From positions 1,214,180,577-1,214,244,576 of the forward strand of contig NC_056727.1 in assembly GCF_019279795.1 (NCBI RefSeq): a DNA stretch of 64,000 nt, written 5' to 3'. Below the pieces are notes generated by a model. That model saw only the letters and a program-made list of their open reading frames with translations, did no database searches and was not told the DNA's origin. A program made the position numbers and the translations under genes. Shown here piece after piece: positions 43,099-53,661 of this stretch. The stretch is from Protopterus annectens (lineage: Eukaryota; Chordata; Ceratodontiformes; Protopteridae). Within the stretch, counting starts at the first letter, position 1. Each line of letters starts with the position of its first letter.

Positions 43099-44060
43099 AT
43101 GCAAATAACAATGAGGAAGAGAACGATCCTGCTTGGCTCATCTAATCAAACAGAAACTAGAGAGGAACCCACCCAATTTAATTTTTGCCTCTGATCCATT
43201 GTATATCCTGCTAATCAACCTTATAATTTGAATTAGGAAATGCAAATGCTTCCATTGCTTTGTTCATAAACTCCCAGCTTACTCTATCAAATACTTTCTC
43301 TCGATCAAGACCCACCAACATCAACTGTATTTTCTAACATTCGGCCTCCCTCTGGATCATCAATGTTCTATTAATGTTGTCAGCTGTTTGCCTTCCCTCC
43401 AGAAAACCAAAATAATCCATATCTTTCAATGTTGGCATCACATTTGCAGTTCTTTTAGCCATTATAGACCATCAACTCTTTATAATCATGGTTTAGGACT
43501 GAAATGAGCCTGTATGAAGCTGGATCTGATGGGTCTTTACCCACTTTAGGTATTACTCTTACCATCACTTTTTTCCAGGATGCTGGTACGTCATCTCCTC
43601 TTAAAATACTGTTAAACAAAACCTTCCAGATCTTTATCATTTTCTTCCTCTTCCAGCTTCCAAACTTCCACAGGAATACCATCTATTCCTGGGGACTTTC
43701 ATGTTGAATGGTTATACATCACCATTTTTATCTCATCTCCTTCTATCCTGTTAGTGACTGAGCATCATTTACCTCTAACCTTGACATTATTTAATTCTTC
43801 CATAAACATTTCAATTTGTAATTTTTCTTGATCTCCATATTTCTCTGCTTTATACAGACTTTCATAAAATTTCCGAACTATTTCTAGTACCTCTACAGGA
43901 TCTCTTGTTATCTTCCTTATTATAGGCTCCCCAAGCTTGGCAACAACCCTTTCTACTTTCTGTGGCCTGTGTCGTCGTGCTAAAAGTTTTTGTGCTCTGG
44001 AGTTATCAAAAAACAGTTGCTTAACAGCAATCTTTCTAAACCCATGCATATTATTGAGGT
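43099..44060 (-). pseudogene. L1 ORF2 reverse transcriptase, N-terminal part (inverted segment)
   Basis: On the minus strand: 44049-43765 has the pre-RT region (QKLLARRHRPQKVER, VLEIVRKFYESLYKAE). 43682-43455 has FNSILRGDDVPASWKKVMVR, VIPKVGKDPSDPASYRLISV (L1 RT block 1-2). 43330-43250 has LDREKVFDRVSWEF (motif A). 43220-43099 has IYNGSEAKIKLGG and a degraded RQGCPLS-like stretch, ending at the TA next to the Tigger-like element. Stops and frameshifts occur throughout. Confidence 0.85.
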
Positions 44061-44446
44061 AATCCCTTATTTTCTACTTAACATTCTAAAATTGTTCCAC
44101 TTCTTGTTCTGTGAGATTCCCCCTATTCTGCAATACTTTAACATTTGTCAGTCCCTCTATGTAATTCTTGTTACTTCTTAACCTTATCTCCCTTTCTTTT
44201 TACTTCCACCCTATTTTTAAACTTCACTTTACTTTTATCCAACTCCCTAGCTATATTTTCAGAAGAAATTTCTATCTTCTTTAACGGCTCTTAATTTCCA
44301 CTATTCATTCTTCAAATTCCTCTCTTTTCAAAAGATAAGTGGGGAAGTGTCAGTGTCTCATTTTTATTTTATTACCCTGAGTTTTTATTTTTAGTTATTA
44401 CTGGTGCGTGATCTGAAATAATTATTGTGTGTGTGTATCAAGACCT

Positions 44447-45045
44447 TCAATTAAATGCACGTTCCTTTGAAATGTAAATTCTATCTACCCAAGCCCAGGT
44501 TTTGTATCTTGTGGAATAATATGTAAATTTACACCCAACTCCTAGTACTGAATTCACATTTTCCATGCCAAATATTTTCATAAATTCCTTCCAAAGTCCA
44601 CCCTCCTTTGTTATACTTTCCCTTGTGAGCCCTCCAGACATATCTTCTCTGTTGAAAATCAAATTTCAGTCTCCACATACAGCAATATTCCTTGCTGAAA
44701 GCCGATTATTTCTCCCAGAATTTTCTTAAGCTCCATTATACCAGTTTTAGGTGGAATATAAATACATGCCAATGTAATCCTCCTCCCTTGCTGGGAGCCC
44801 CTTACTACTACAAATCTACCATTATTATATTTTATCCTCTTCTATCACTACTGGAGCTTCTCTTGCAATTAATACAAGTACACTTCTTTTCCTCTGTTCC
44901 AGGTATTAAGCTGAATAACCGTTCTGAAAACCTTTCTTTATCCAATTCACACCCTCAATTCTTTTCAAGTGCGTCTCCTGTAGCATAGCTATTTGCGCTC
45001 TACATTTTAGTTCTGCTGTGGTGACCCCTAACCGAGAAAAGCTGA
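44447..45045 (-). pseudogene. L1 ORF2 endonuclease remnant
   Basis: 45040-44960 reads RAQIAMLQETHLKRIEGVNW, the L1 endonuclease block containing the catalytic Glu (LQETH). 44662-44447 reads NREDMSGGL, LWKEFMKIFGMENVN, FTYYSTRYKTWAWVDRIYIS, the later endonuclease region with a Trp-Val-Asp-Arg-Ile block (SRIDRI-like in relatives). Frames are broken. It follows the RT segment in the expected order on the minus strand. Confidence 0.8.
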
Positions 45046-45969
45046 AAGACCTTTATTTTATTATTTTAATACAGTTCACTATTCTTTCTTTTTTTGTATT
45101 TATCTGTGAAACCAATGACACAAAGACAATACAGAAAACATTTTATTAAAAAGTTATTCCACTTTTGACGTATAACAGCTTTTTTGTTAAATGTCTAGTT
45201 TCAACTTTTGTGTTACATGCATACACTGTTGGGCAGGCTGAACATTTATACAGCTGTTTTTGTCATATTTATTTGAGCCTATGTCACACTATACAATTTT
45301 TTATTGAGAGCCCTAATAGGAACATGTCCCAAAGTGACTGCCACACTCATAAACTTGAATTAACCTAAAGAAAGGTTATCCATATTGAGATGCATGGTGC
45401 AGCCTGTGCTTCTACTAAGTGTCTGGTTTTCTTTTATCTTTATAGCTCTCCCAGCTGGGAAAACACCTGGATGCTTTCAGAAAACATGATCTCCTAGTCA
45501 ATTTTTCTTTTTTTTCTAGCCAATTTCTGTTTATCAATTTGTCTCCAATGATACATGAGGACCAGATAGATAATTGCTAGATAAGCACACATTTATTTGC
45601 TAAAACAAAAACTTACAATTTTTAGTGTTCTACTTAATTTACTTGCTTTCTCTTAAAACCTGTTATTAAATCAAACTAAGGGCCTTAATCCAGTCATTCC
45701 CCCATGCAAGAATGAGAAAAAGCACATCATTTTGTCTTTTGTCATGCTCTTTTAACCAGACTTTTTTTACAGTGGAGTGCCTGCATTTCTGAAAACTGAA
45801 CAAGAAGAAAGAGAAAAGGGAGAAAGAAAAAAAAAACAGGAGCATCTGTTTACAATAGTATTCCCAAAAACAATTATATAATCTCCTTGTGTGTATGCAA
45901 TGAAAGCTCTGATAACATGAAACGAATGTTCCATGTAATTTCCTGTTATTCTATGTATGTGTTGCTTGG
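45046..45969. other. Unassigned insert between L1 ORF1 and ORF2
   Basis: About 0.9 kb of AT-rich sequence where the L1 would go almost directly from ORF1 to ORF2. No coding match. Together with the V-SINE tail next to it, it is probably inserted DNA. Confidence 0.45.
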
Positions 45970-46068
45970 AGCTCATCTCCCCGGGCCTCCGCTGAAAATG
46001 GACCTGTGTCCAGTCTGACCTTCCCGGTTAACAAATGTAAAATAAAATAAATAAATAAAAATAAAATT
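45970..46068 (+). mobile_element. V-SINE 3' tail fragment
   Basis: CTCCCCGGGCCTCCGCTGAA, CTTCCCGGTTAACAAATG and a TAAA-rich tail match the 3' end of the V-SINE at 17.8 kb. Head and central domain are missing. Confidence 0.8.
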
Positions 46069-46354
46069 GAGAAAATTTTACTTTATAGCATGCAAACTAA
46101 ATTGTATACTATAAAAATAGTACTATTAAGAAAGAATTTTGTTTTACTTACAGTTAACTTTCTCCCTGCTCTTAACCTCTCATTATTACTTTGAACATTA
46201 ATGACATGAAGTAGGGCATATACTTTGTTGGACTTGTGGGAGACTCTAAAATCCAGCCAAGTCCAATATTTCCAGATTTTCTTGTTCTGTCATATTTCAC
46301 AAATATAATTATTGCTTTGTAATCCCACCTTTGTGAATTTCCAAGTTACTGGAT

Positions 46355-47515
46355 TTATTCCTGTTCATCTCCATCTCCCAAATCCTGCCTCTGCTTCATT
46401 TCCAATGTACTCTCAATTCTTTTAGTGAACTCTCGTGCTCCCTTCCTTCTCTGCAACATTTTCCATTGAAACACTGGAAAATGTTTCACTGGCACAGTCT
46501 TCTCTGTGGCTTTATTACCAGAACAACAAGCAGAATCTCCCGTTTCACAGCTCACTTTTCATTGGACAAGCTTTTGTATTTCCTCCTTAGCGTCTACTTC
46601 ATAAAGAAATGATTTTGTCGCTCCAGAAAATAATATTTTGAAGATAGCTGTGTACAGCAGTTTGTATCTCATGCCTGCTTCTTGACATTGAAGAGTGGAA
46701 TACATTTATTCCTCTTCTGCCTGGCGTACAAGTAATCATTCTTCACAAATACTCTGCTATCTCCCATTTTCAGCACTTTGTCCTTCTGCCACAGTTTTGA
46801 CAGAATAAACTCCTGCTGGTAGGCCTGAATCTTTACTATTAAATGTCTAAGTTGCTTTCTCATAACCAGGTTCGGAGCATACACACAATGTGCCCTTTCA
46901 ATTAGCAACTCCTGCTGTAGAATACCAGTCCAGTTGCTTATTTGTGCTTTCATAAAATTAATAGTCTGTTCCTTCCAGCTTGTCTGGTACAGTCGGAAAT
47001 CTTAGGTTTTCTCTACATGCGCTATCCTCAAATTCTATTATTTTTTGAAACATCTCTTCTTGATATTCAGCCAGCCTTTTCTTCATTTTAACCTCTGATT
47101 TTTGCAGTTTTATTACCTCATTGGAATACCTGTTGAAAGCTTCATTCATCTTTTCCAGCCTTTTGTTGTAAGAGTTTATATATTCCATCAGCGCTTTGTT
47201 TATTTTAACCAGGTCCATGTGCAGTTAATCTTATGCTTTCCACTAGGTTACTGGAAGTAATGTCTGGAGATTGCACTGTTTTTTGCTGAACAGCTGCAGT
47301 ACTCCCAGTCAGTGTTTTTACTCACCTTTTGTAGATGATTTTCCTTCAGGTCCTCAATATTTCTTTTTTCCTGGCATCCAGGCAGTGCACTTACTAGCCA
47401 GTTACTGAAATTTACCCAGAAACACAAACGTCCACTGTCATTCTCTGCTGAGTCTCTGCTTTCACAATGGGAGAGAGCTAGAATTAAGCTGCTACTCAAT
47501 GTGCTGCCATTTTGG
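46355..47515 (-). pseudogene. L1 ORF1 and 5' end (inverted segment)
   Basis: The minus strand starts near 47515 with TTCCAAAATGGCAGCACAT, a YY1-like motif typical of L1 5' ends. A coiled-coil follows (47218-46958: ALMEYINSYNKRLEKMNEAF, IKLQKSEVKMKKRL), then the ORF1 core block IIEFEDSACRENLRFPTVPD. The C-terminal domain is at 46953-46669 (ISNWTGILQQELLIERAHCV, ARQKRNKCIPLFNVKKQA). ORF1p is an RNA-binding chaperone; this copy has frameshifts near 46955 and 46670. Confidence 0.82.
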
Positions 47516-47519
47516 AAGA

Positions 47520-49145
47520 ACTAATTCCCCTACATCTTGACCAGAGAGTACAAGCTCTCAAGATGTTTTTGGTCCCTCATTTAATTTATCACAATTAATG
47601 GTGTATGACTTGGGCAGAGATTATTGGAAAAAAAAAATAGGAGAAATTAGGAAATTTATGTGGAAAGGGGCCTGCCCAAGGATGAGATGGCAAAAAATGG
47701 TACTGCCAGTAGGAGAGGGGGAGGGCCTTACAGTTCCTAATCTGCAGGAATATCATCTAGCATCCATGCTTTAACTTTATGTACCCCCTACAAAATAATG
47801 GTTATAGTGCAAAATGGAAATTAATACTGAAGGGTCAGGACTGGCAAAATTGAGGAGGAAGGGAGGTGAGGCTATGGAAGAGATTAATGTAGAAAAGACA
47901 AAATATAGGGCATTTAATAACCTTAGGGCAGAGAATACAGGGGATATCAGGAAGTAAAGAAGACTCAAATTGGAAATTTGAGATCTTACTAATGGCAACG
48001 GCAAGAAACCCCTTTAAAATAAACACTGCATTGGTTTGACAATGGTGTAATACTACCAAAAAAGATATACATTTTTAGGATATGAAAGTTTAATAGAAAA
48101 TGGGGAGTGACTGTCATGGCGTGACATCCAGGAAAAGTTCTCCTTATGTGGTAAGGATGTAACAGCTTGTAAGCAATATAAGAAACATATCAGGGACTTA
48201 CAATGGAAAACACTCCTTAGGCCACTCTTGATAACAATATTAACAGAGGTGAGAATCAAGATGGCAAGAAAAACAGGACTAGTGATTAAAAACTATAGTT
48301 CTCTTATAAAAGATGGGTTGAGCAATAAGTGGATCCAGTGCGTGACATTGCAGGATTGGGCAAGTACGGCAATAACCACAGAGGAATGGCAGAAAATATC
48401 CAGGATGCCTAAAATAGCCACAAAATCTAGAAAACATTTAATCTTCATCTAGACGTGTTTGCATAAGTATTTTTAAACACCAGACAAGTCGCATAAAGTA
48501 TTCCCAGAAGTAGCTTCCAACTGCTGGAGATGTCGAGAACATACTAAAGGGAACTGGGACTATATTTTTGGGAATATACTAAATTAACAAATTATATAAT
48601 AATTAAAAAGCAAAAACTCATTTCTGTTTAAATTGGGGAGGAGGAGGAAATGTAAGCATAAGAAAGCAGTAGTGAGCTTGGTGTTGATAAAAAGGGGATC
48701 AACAGAAACTGGAAGTCAACTAAGCTACCCAACATAAAAGATCTTCTCCAACTGATGGCAAATCAGGAGGTACTGGAGAGCGAAATCTTGAAAGCATCTC
48801 AAAGCAAACTACAACAAAAGAAGTGGAACTACTGTGGGGAAATTAATAACAACTTGTGGGAAATAATGAGGTAATATCTGAAGGATAAAACCCATACACA
48901 AGAGGATGTCAGCCAGTGTCAAAGTTAGTAATGACATACTTAACTGTATAAACTGAACTAGTGTGTAATCAATGGTCCTAATAAAATACTGTGAACTCTG
49001 GTATTGGATTGCATCTTTTGCCTTAACTAGATTTTCCTGTAACAGACTTACTTAAACATGAAGTAAGGGCAATCACCAAAGTGTATGTGTATGCATATAT
49101 AAAAACTAAATGTAATGTGCTACTGGAAAAATAAAGGCATTTAAA
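47520..49145 (+). mobile_element. L1 3' part in sense orientation (ORF2 C-terminus, 3' UTR)
   Basis: The plus strand at 47600-47770 reads WAEIIGKKK, then in another frame FMWKGACPRMRWQKMVLPVG and VPNLQEYHLASML. This is the L1 ORF2 region after the RT domain (FIW.....PRI...L....GG..LPNL..YY.A). Further decayed ORF2 sequence follows to about 48900. The element ends GGAAAAATAAAGGCATTTAAAAAATA at about 49122-49147 with a polyadenylation-like AATAAA. It abuts the 5' end of the inverted L1 segment at about 47516-47520. Confidence 0.78.
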
Positions 49146-50246
49146 AAATAACTGATAGAGATAGACCAAACAAGCAACAGAGCAAGCTACTCCAGAAGGG
49201 AAGCAGACTAAACCAGATCCAAGACAGTAGGCAGAATGCTTTATGGAATAGACAACCTAAACACCAATGCAAAAAGAAGTGAAACCAACTGGCAACTTAA
49301 GCCTTCATGTGAAAAGCAAAGGGGGCTTTACCAGCATCAGAAAAATCAGTCAAAGTGTCATTCATTTTGATGAAAAACAACAAATATTGCTATTCATATT
49401 TATTCAAACAGTGTAATATTATTTACTTCGAACAAAATTAGTTTTTATTGAGTGTTCCATTTTCACGTTTTTTTCTCACCTTTGATTAAAGTTCCCCCTG
49501 CAACAGGAAAAAAATTAAGACATCAAACATCACTACATACCAACTTTATTCAGCCTGCTTGTTGTTTTTATACCATAGTTCTCAGATATTTCTTCTTCAT
49601 GCTGTTTGCTATGACAGTGGTACACGAACAGTGACCAGAGGCTTAGATGACTGGGATAGGAAAGAGTCAGGCTAAGTGACAACTTCAGAAGTGTGGTCTA
49701 GTTATGGAAGTGATAGAACACTTTATTTTACCAATACTTTTCACAAATATCTGGGAAAAATAAAACAAATTGTCTGCAAATTCTATTTCCTGGTTTATTT
49801 CTTTTACTACCTGCTACTGTGAATACATGTGGACACAGAGCAAGACATGATTTTTTAAATTAATTTCCTAACAGAAATTGCCAATTTACAATTAAGGAAG
49901 AACATCTCACTTCAACGGTTTGCTGAAACCTGAGCAAGTGCAAGCTATCAGCTGCAGAAGTAATTCTGTAATGCAGCTTACAAAAAAAAAACATCCCACC
50001 TGTATGGCAGTGATTCTGATAAAGTAAGTGGACAACAGTCTAAGGGAATAAGAGAAAGCAAGCAAGCAAGTAGAGGGTATGAGAGAGATGAGTAGCAAGG
50101 AATTAAGAAAAGTGAAAAAGAAACCCCACAAAATGCAGGAACTTTCTCGTCTAGATCGTGGGAAACTAGAAAAAAGTGTTTTGTACCAAACATAATGTTG
50201 CCATTCCAAAGTAGGTGGAATGGCTGATGAATAGGCAAATACAAAA
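49146..50246. other. No recognisable feature
   Basis: AT-rich sequence between the L1 3' end and DIRS-4; nothing recognised. Confidence 0.45.
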
Positions 50247-50430
50247 GAAATGTTATGTACTCACCGTAACTATGCATGTGTTGTCCATTTTCATTCTTCC
50301 TGAACAAATAGGTCTCGTATCCGACTTGGTGTATTTCCTTTAGACTCTTGGATCCAACTCTCAAGCTCCTCCCTTTACCCATAATGCCTCAAAGACGTGT
50401 AATACCTCATATAAGCTTGCTGCTCAAAAA
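50247..50430 (+). repeat. DIRS-4 left inverted terminal repeat
   Basis: Begins AAATGTTATGTACTCACCGTAACTATGC. The matching right repeat would lie outside the window. The outer part is complemented in the ICR at 50541-50590. Confidence 0.75.
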
Positions 50431-50540
50431 AGGAAAGATTTGTTATAGTCCACATAATAGGGAAAAGATAAAAAAGCATAGGGGTTCAAACAGGAACAGT
50501 CAGGTCACTCCCAGAATAAAAGGTTAGGGGGAAGTAGAGG

Positions 50541-50636
50541 AAGAATGAAAATGGACAATACAGATGCATAGTTATGGAGAGTACATAACTTTTATATCGG
50601 ATGTCATTATTTTCATTCATTCCTACTGAATGGGAC
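50541..50636. repeat. DIRS-4 internal complementary region
   Basis: GAAGAATGAAAATGGACAAT to GAGAGTACATAACTTT (50541-50592) complements the left end. The continuation ATATCGGATGTCATTATTTT presumably complements the right end, which is outside the window. Confidence 0.85.
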
Positions 50637-50684
50637 AGAGTCTCCAGCTACAAGAATCCTGGGTGGCCTTTATGGATGGATATT

Positions 50685-51960
50685 TCAGATTACCACAGAA
50701 CCAAAGGCAGCTCTGCCTCTGGAAATGAAATCCAACTTGTAATTAGCAATAAAGATATGGACACTGGACCAAGTGGCTGCAGAACAAATATCAATAAAAG
50801 CTCTGGAGCAGAAAGCAGATGAAGTAGCCACTGATCTAGTGGAGGCAGCTTTTAGAGGTCTTAGCAAAGACAAACCTTGATGTGTCGAAACAAATAAAAT
50901 GCAATATGTTAACCGTTTTACTAAGGTAACAGTTTTTCCCAATCTAGGGGGAAAAGGACATGAAAAAATTATTTTGTTCTAAAAATCTTTGTCCTCTGAA
51001 GATAAAAATAGAGCCGTCTATGCACATCTAAGAAATGAAGCATGTATTCACCTTTATTAGAAATATTTGGGAAGAACATAGGTAAATTGATGACTTGGTT
51101 GATGCTCGCCTCTGATGCTATTTTGGGCAGAAAGGATGGATTAATAAGTAAAGTTAGACCATCTTTGTGGAAAATCAAGTAACGTGATTTTGAGGAGAGC
51201 ACTTGGAGTTCAGAAACTCACCTAGCAGAAGTAATGGCCACTAGAAAGAATGCCTGCCAAGAAAGAAACTCGAGCTCAGACTTGGCCGAAGGCTCAAAGG
51301 GAGGCTGAGTCAAACTTCAATAACAGTGTAAGATATCCCAGGGCAAAATAGGGTCTTTAATTGGAGGTCTAACAAAAAAAATGTACCTTTAAGGAAGGCT
51401 TTGCATAACTTGAAAGAAGCTAGAGGGAAGGCATTATCTCCAGTATGATAACTGGAAATGGTTGCTAACTGAACTTTAATGGTGGAAAAGCTAGCCCCTT
51501 CTTGAAAAACTGAAGGAAGAAAATCTGAAACAGCAGGAATAGGTGCAATAAAAGGATCCAGTTCTCTCTGATGGGCCCAATAATAAAATCTATTCCATTT
51601 GCTCTTGTAAAATATTCTAGTAGAGACTTTGAAATGATAGCAAAATCTGATGGCAAAGGAAAGAAAGCCTGGGCTGTCTAGCCATCCCTGGAATTGGAGA
51701 AACCATGCGGTCAGCTTGAGCCCTAGAATGTCCAGGTGAGCCATCCCTGTGGGATGAGAGATCAGATCAGGACTGGGGTCTAGTGTCCAAGGAGGACATA
51801 GAAGATGAGACCAAAGGAAGGGGAAGCACAGCTGATGAGGCCAAAAAGGAGCAATGAAGATACCTTGGCTCTTCAACTGAAATGCCTTCTGAAGAAATTT
51901 CTGGATTAAAGCTAAGGGGGGGATAAGGGTAAAGGAGACCGGACGGCCACACATGAACTA
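50685..51960 (-). pseudogene. DIRS-4 tyrosine recombinase (broken)
   Basis: N-terminal part in 51656-51310 frames (YKSKWNRFYYWAHQRELDPF). Box I lies near 51230 (ITSAR then VSELQVL-like). 51202-50969 holds GLTLLINPSFLPKIA and LDVHRRLYFYLQRT, and 50942-50685 holds AASTRSVATSSAF and FIANYKLDFISRGRAAFG. The box II histidine of relatives (HSTR) is Ala here (AASTR), so a catalytic residue is lost in addition to stops and frameshifts. Confidence 0.82.
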
Positions 51961-53217
51961 CAGCATCTCTCAGTGACTACCCCGGGGGGCAATCAGGGCA
52001 CAGAACGTGCATTTGTTGCTGAGGGGTGAGGGGAATAGATCACAGCAAGGTTGACCCCATTGACAGAAGATCCACTCTGCTACTGCTTGATTGAGAGAGA
52101 ACTTGTGAGGAATCAGAACAGTCCTGCTGAGTTTGACGGCTAGCATGTTGGATTTCCCCAGGATGTGTGTTGCTATAAGAAAATGGTTAGGGCAGATTGC
52201 CCAGTGCCACACACTCACTGCTTCTCAACAAAGGGTGTAAGACTGGTTTCCCCCATCTGATGTACTAAACCACCGACATGCTGTCTGTTTGGACAGGAAT
52301 TGTCCACAGCAAAAGACAGTTCTGAAAAGCTCGCAACACTAGCAGGCCTGCCCTCATCTCCAGGACACTGATATGCAAATTGGTCACTTCTAGGGACCAT
52401 GTGCTTTGGATCATCCATCCCAAGAAGTGCCCACCCCACACCAATTAGGAGGCACCTGAGGTCACTGTGGCTAGCAGGGGTGGAAACATGAAGGGGCATC
52501 CCTGACAAACTTCATTGGACTGTGTCTACCAGATCAGGGAATCCTTGCAAACCCAGGAAAGTTTTATTGGACAGGACAGAGGCTGTAGAAGAATAAACCA
52601 CTGAACAGCTAGAATCCACTGAAGAACACGAATATGGAAACGAGGTGTCTGGAGCAAGGTAACAGCAGCAGCCATTGATCCCAAGGCCTGAAGAACTGGT
52701 TTCACTGGGGGAGAAGGGTGTGAAAGAACTTGTCTGACCTGCAATCTTAAGAACTATAATCTGTTTGATGGAAAAAAAGGCCAACTGACCAGTGATGTCC
52801 AGGCTAGCTCCTGTAAACCCCAAGATTTAAACTGGTTGAAGACCAGACTCGGCATAATTCAGAGCAATTCCTAAAGACTGACATAACTGAAGTAAGTAGT
52901 TCCTGGCCTTTTCGAGGAGATGTCTGGTTGAGGTGGTGAGGAGCCAGTCATCTAGGTAAGGAAGCACTCTGAATCCAAGCAGTCTGGAAGAACTGCTACC
53001 ACTGCCATCCACCTGCTGAACAGCCTGGGGGCCCTGGTGAGAACAAAGGGCAGGGTTCTGAATTGGTAATGACTGGCCCCCAACTGAAAGCGTAGGTACC
53101 ACCGGGAGCATCTGTTCATTTTGATGTGATAGTACACATCCTGGAGATCAATAGAGTACATCCAATCATCCCTCTGTAGGAGAGGCAGAATGGACTGATC
53201 AGTGACCATCTGGAACT
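51730..53217 (-). pseudogene. DIRS-4 RT / RNase H / methyltransferase, C-terminal part
   Basis: The RT from 53209 reads MVTDQSILPLLQRDDWMYSI, LQDVYYHIKMN, FRTLPFVLTRAPRLFSRWM and, in another frame, catalytic YLDDWLLTTSTRHLLEK (about 52950-52905). RNase H remnants lie near 52470-52080 (HQMGGNQSYTLC-like, LAVKLSR, with lesions). Methyltransferase-like segments run to about 51730: CCDLFPSPLSNKCTFCALI, WPSGLLYPYPPLS-type sequence and IFIAPFWPHQLCFPFL. The YAFPP of relatives is YPYPP. Its N-terminal part lies at 59507-59990. Confidence 0.83.
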
Positions 53218-53220
53218 TTT

Positions 53221-53400
53221 AGTTATGTACTTACCATAACTTTAGATGTTTGGGATCCATCTCGCCTACATTCAGTACTGATGGGCTCGGAGCCGATCCC
53301 TCGGCTCCGACTCGGCACGCTATGCTATAGAGCGAAGCCTCTTATTGGCTGAGCTATTTCTTATCCCAGGATGCACCACCACTAATCCCCCAGATCTTGT
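53221..53400 (+). repeat. DIRS-5 left inverted terminal repeat
   Basis: Nearly identical to the complement of the right repeat from ATCTCGCCTACATTCAGTAC to CCCCCAGATCT. It contains GGAGCCGA (53289-53296) and GGCTCCGA (53303-53310). The left-specific outer part is AGTTATGTACTTACCATAAC. Confidence 0.93.
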
Positions 53401-53530
53401 TTGTCCGCATTCATGCACACATACACAACTTGTTTATATAACATTGCCAGATGTTTCAAGATGAAACAGGATTCGGACCTTCTGATATCCTCTGATCTCT
53501 AAGGAAGGGGGAAGGAGGGTGGGTTATTGG

Positions 53531-53630
53531 GAATGTAGGCGAGATGGATCCCAAACATCTAAAGTTATGGTAAGTACATAACTAAAAGATGTTATGTGAT
53601 CCTATCTCGCCTACATTCAGTACTGATGGG
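53531..53630. repeat. DIRS-5 internal complementary region
   Basis: 53531-53585 complements the left end (GAATGTAGGCGAGATGGATC to AAGTACATAACT). 53586-53630 complements the right end (AAAAGATGTTATGTGATCCT, CATTCAGTAC). The two blocks abut at the predicted circle junction. Confidence 0.93.
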
Positions 53631-53661
53631 ACAGCGTCCTAGCACCTAAATCCTGGGTGGC

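Larger units (their letters stand above)
50247..53217 (-). mobile_element. DIRS-4, left part (3' half), interrupted by DIRS-5
   Basis: Left terminal repeat (50247-50430), ICR (50541-50636), recombinase, methyltransferase, RNase H and most of RT. It breaks off at 53217 inside RT just upstream of KFQMVTDQSILPLL (minus-strand sense). The remainder resumes at 59507 after DIRS-5. More decayed than DIRS-5, as expected for the host of the nested insertion. Confidence 0.9.

Noticed and set aside
46355-47218. Host gene with coiled-coil protein
   Set aside because: The order coiled-coil, ENLRFP block and RQKRNKC..PLF C-terminal domain matches L1 ORF1, next to L1 ORF2.
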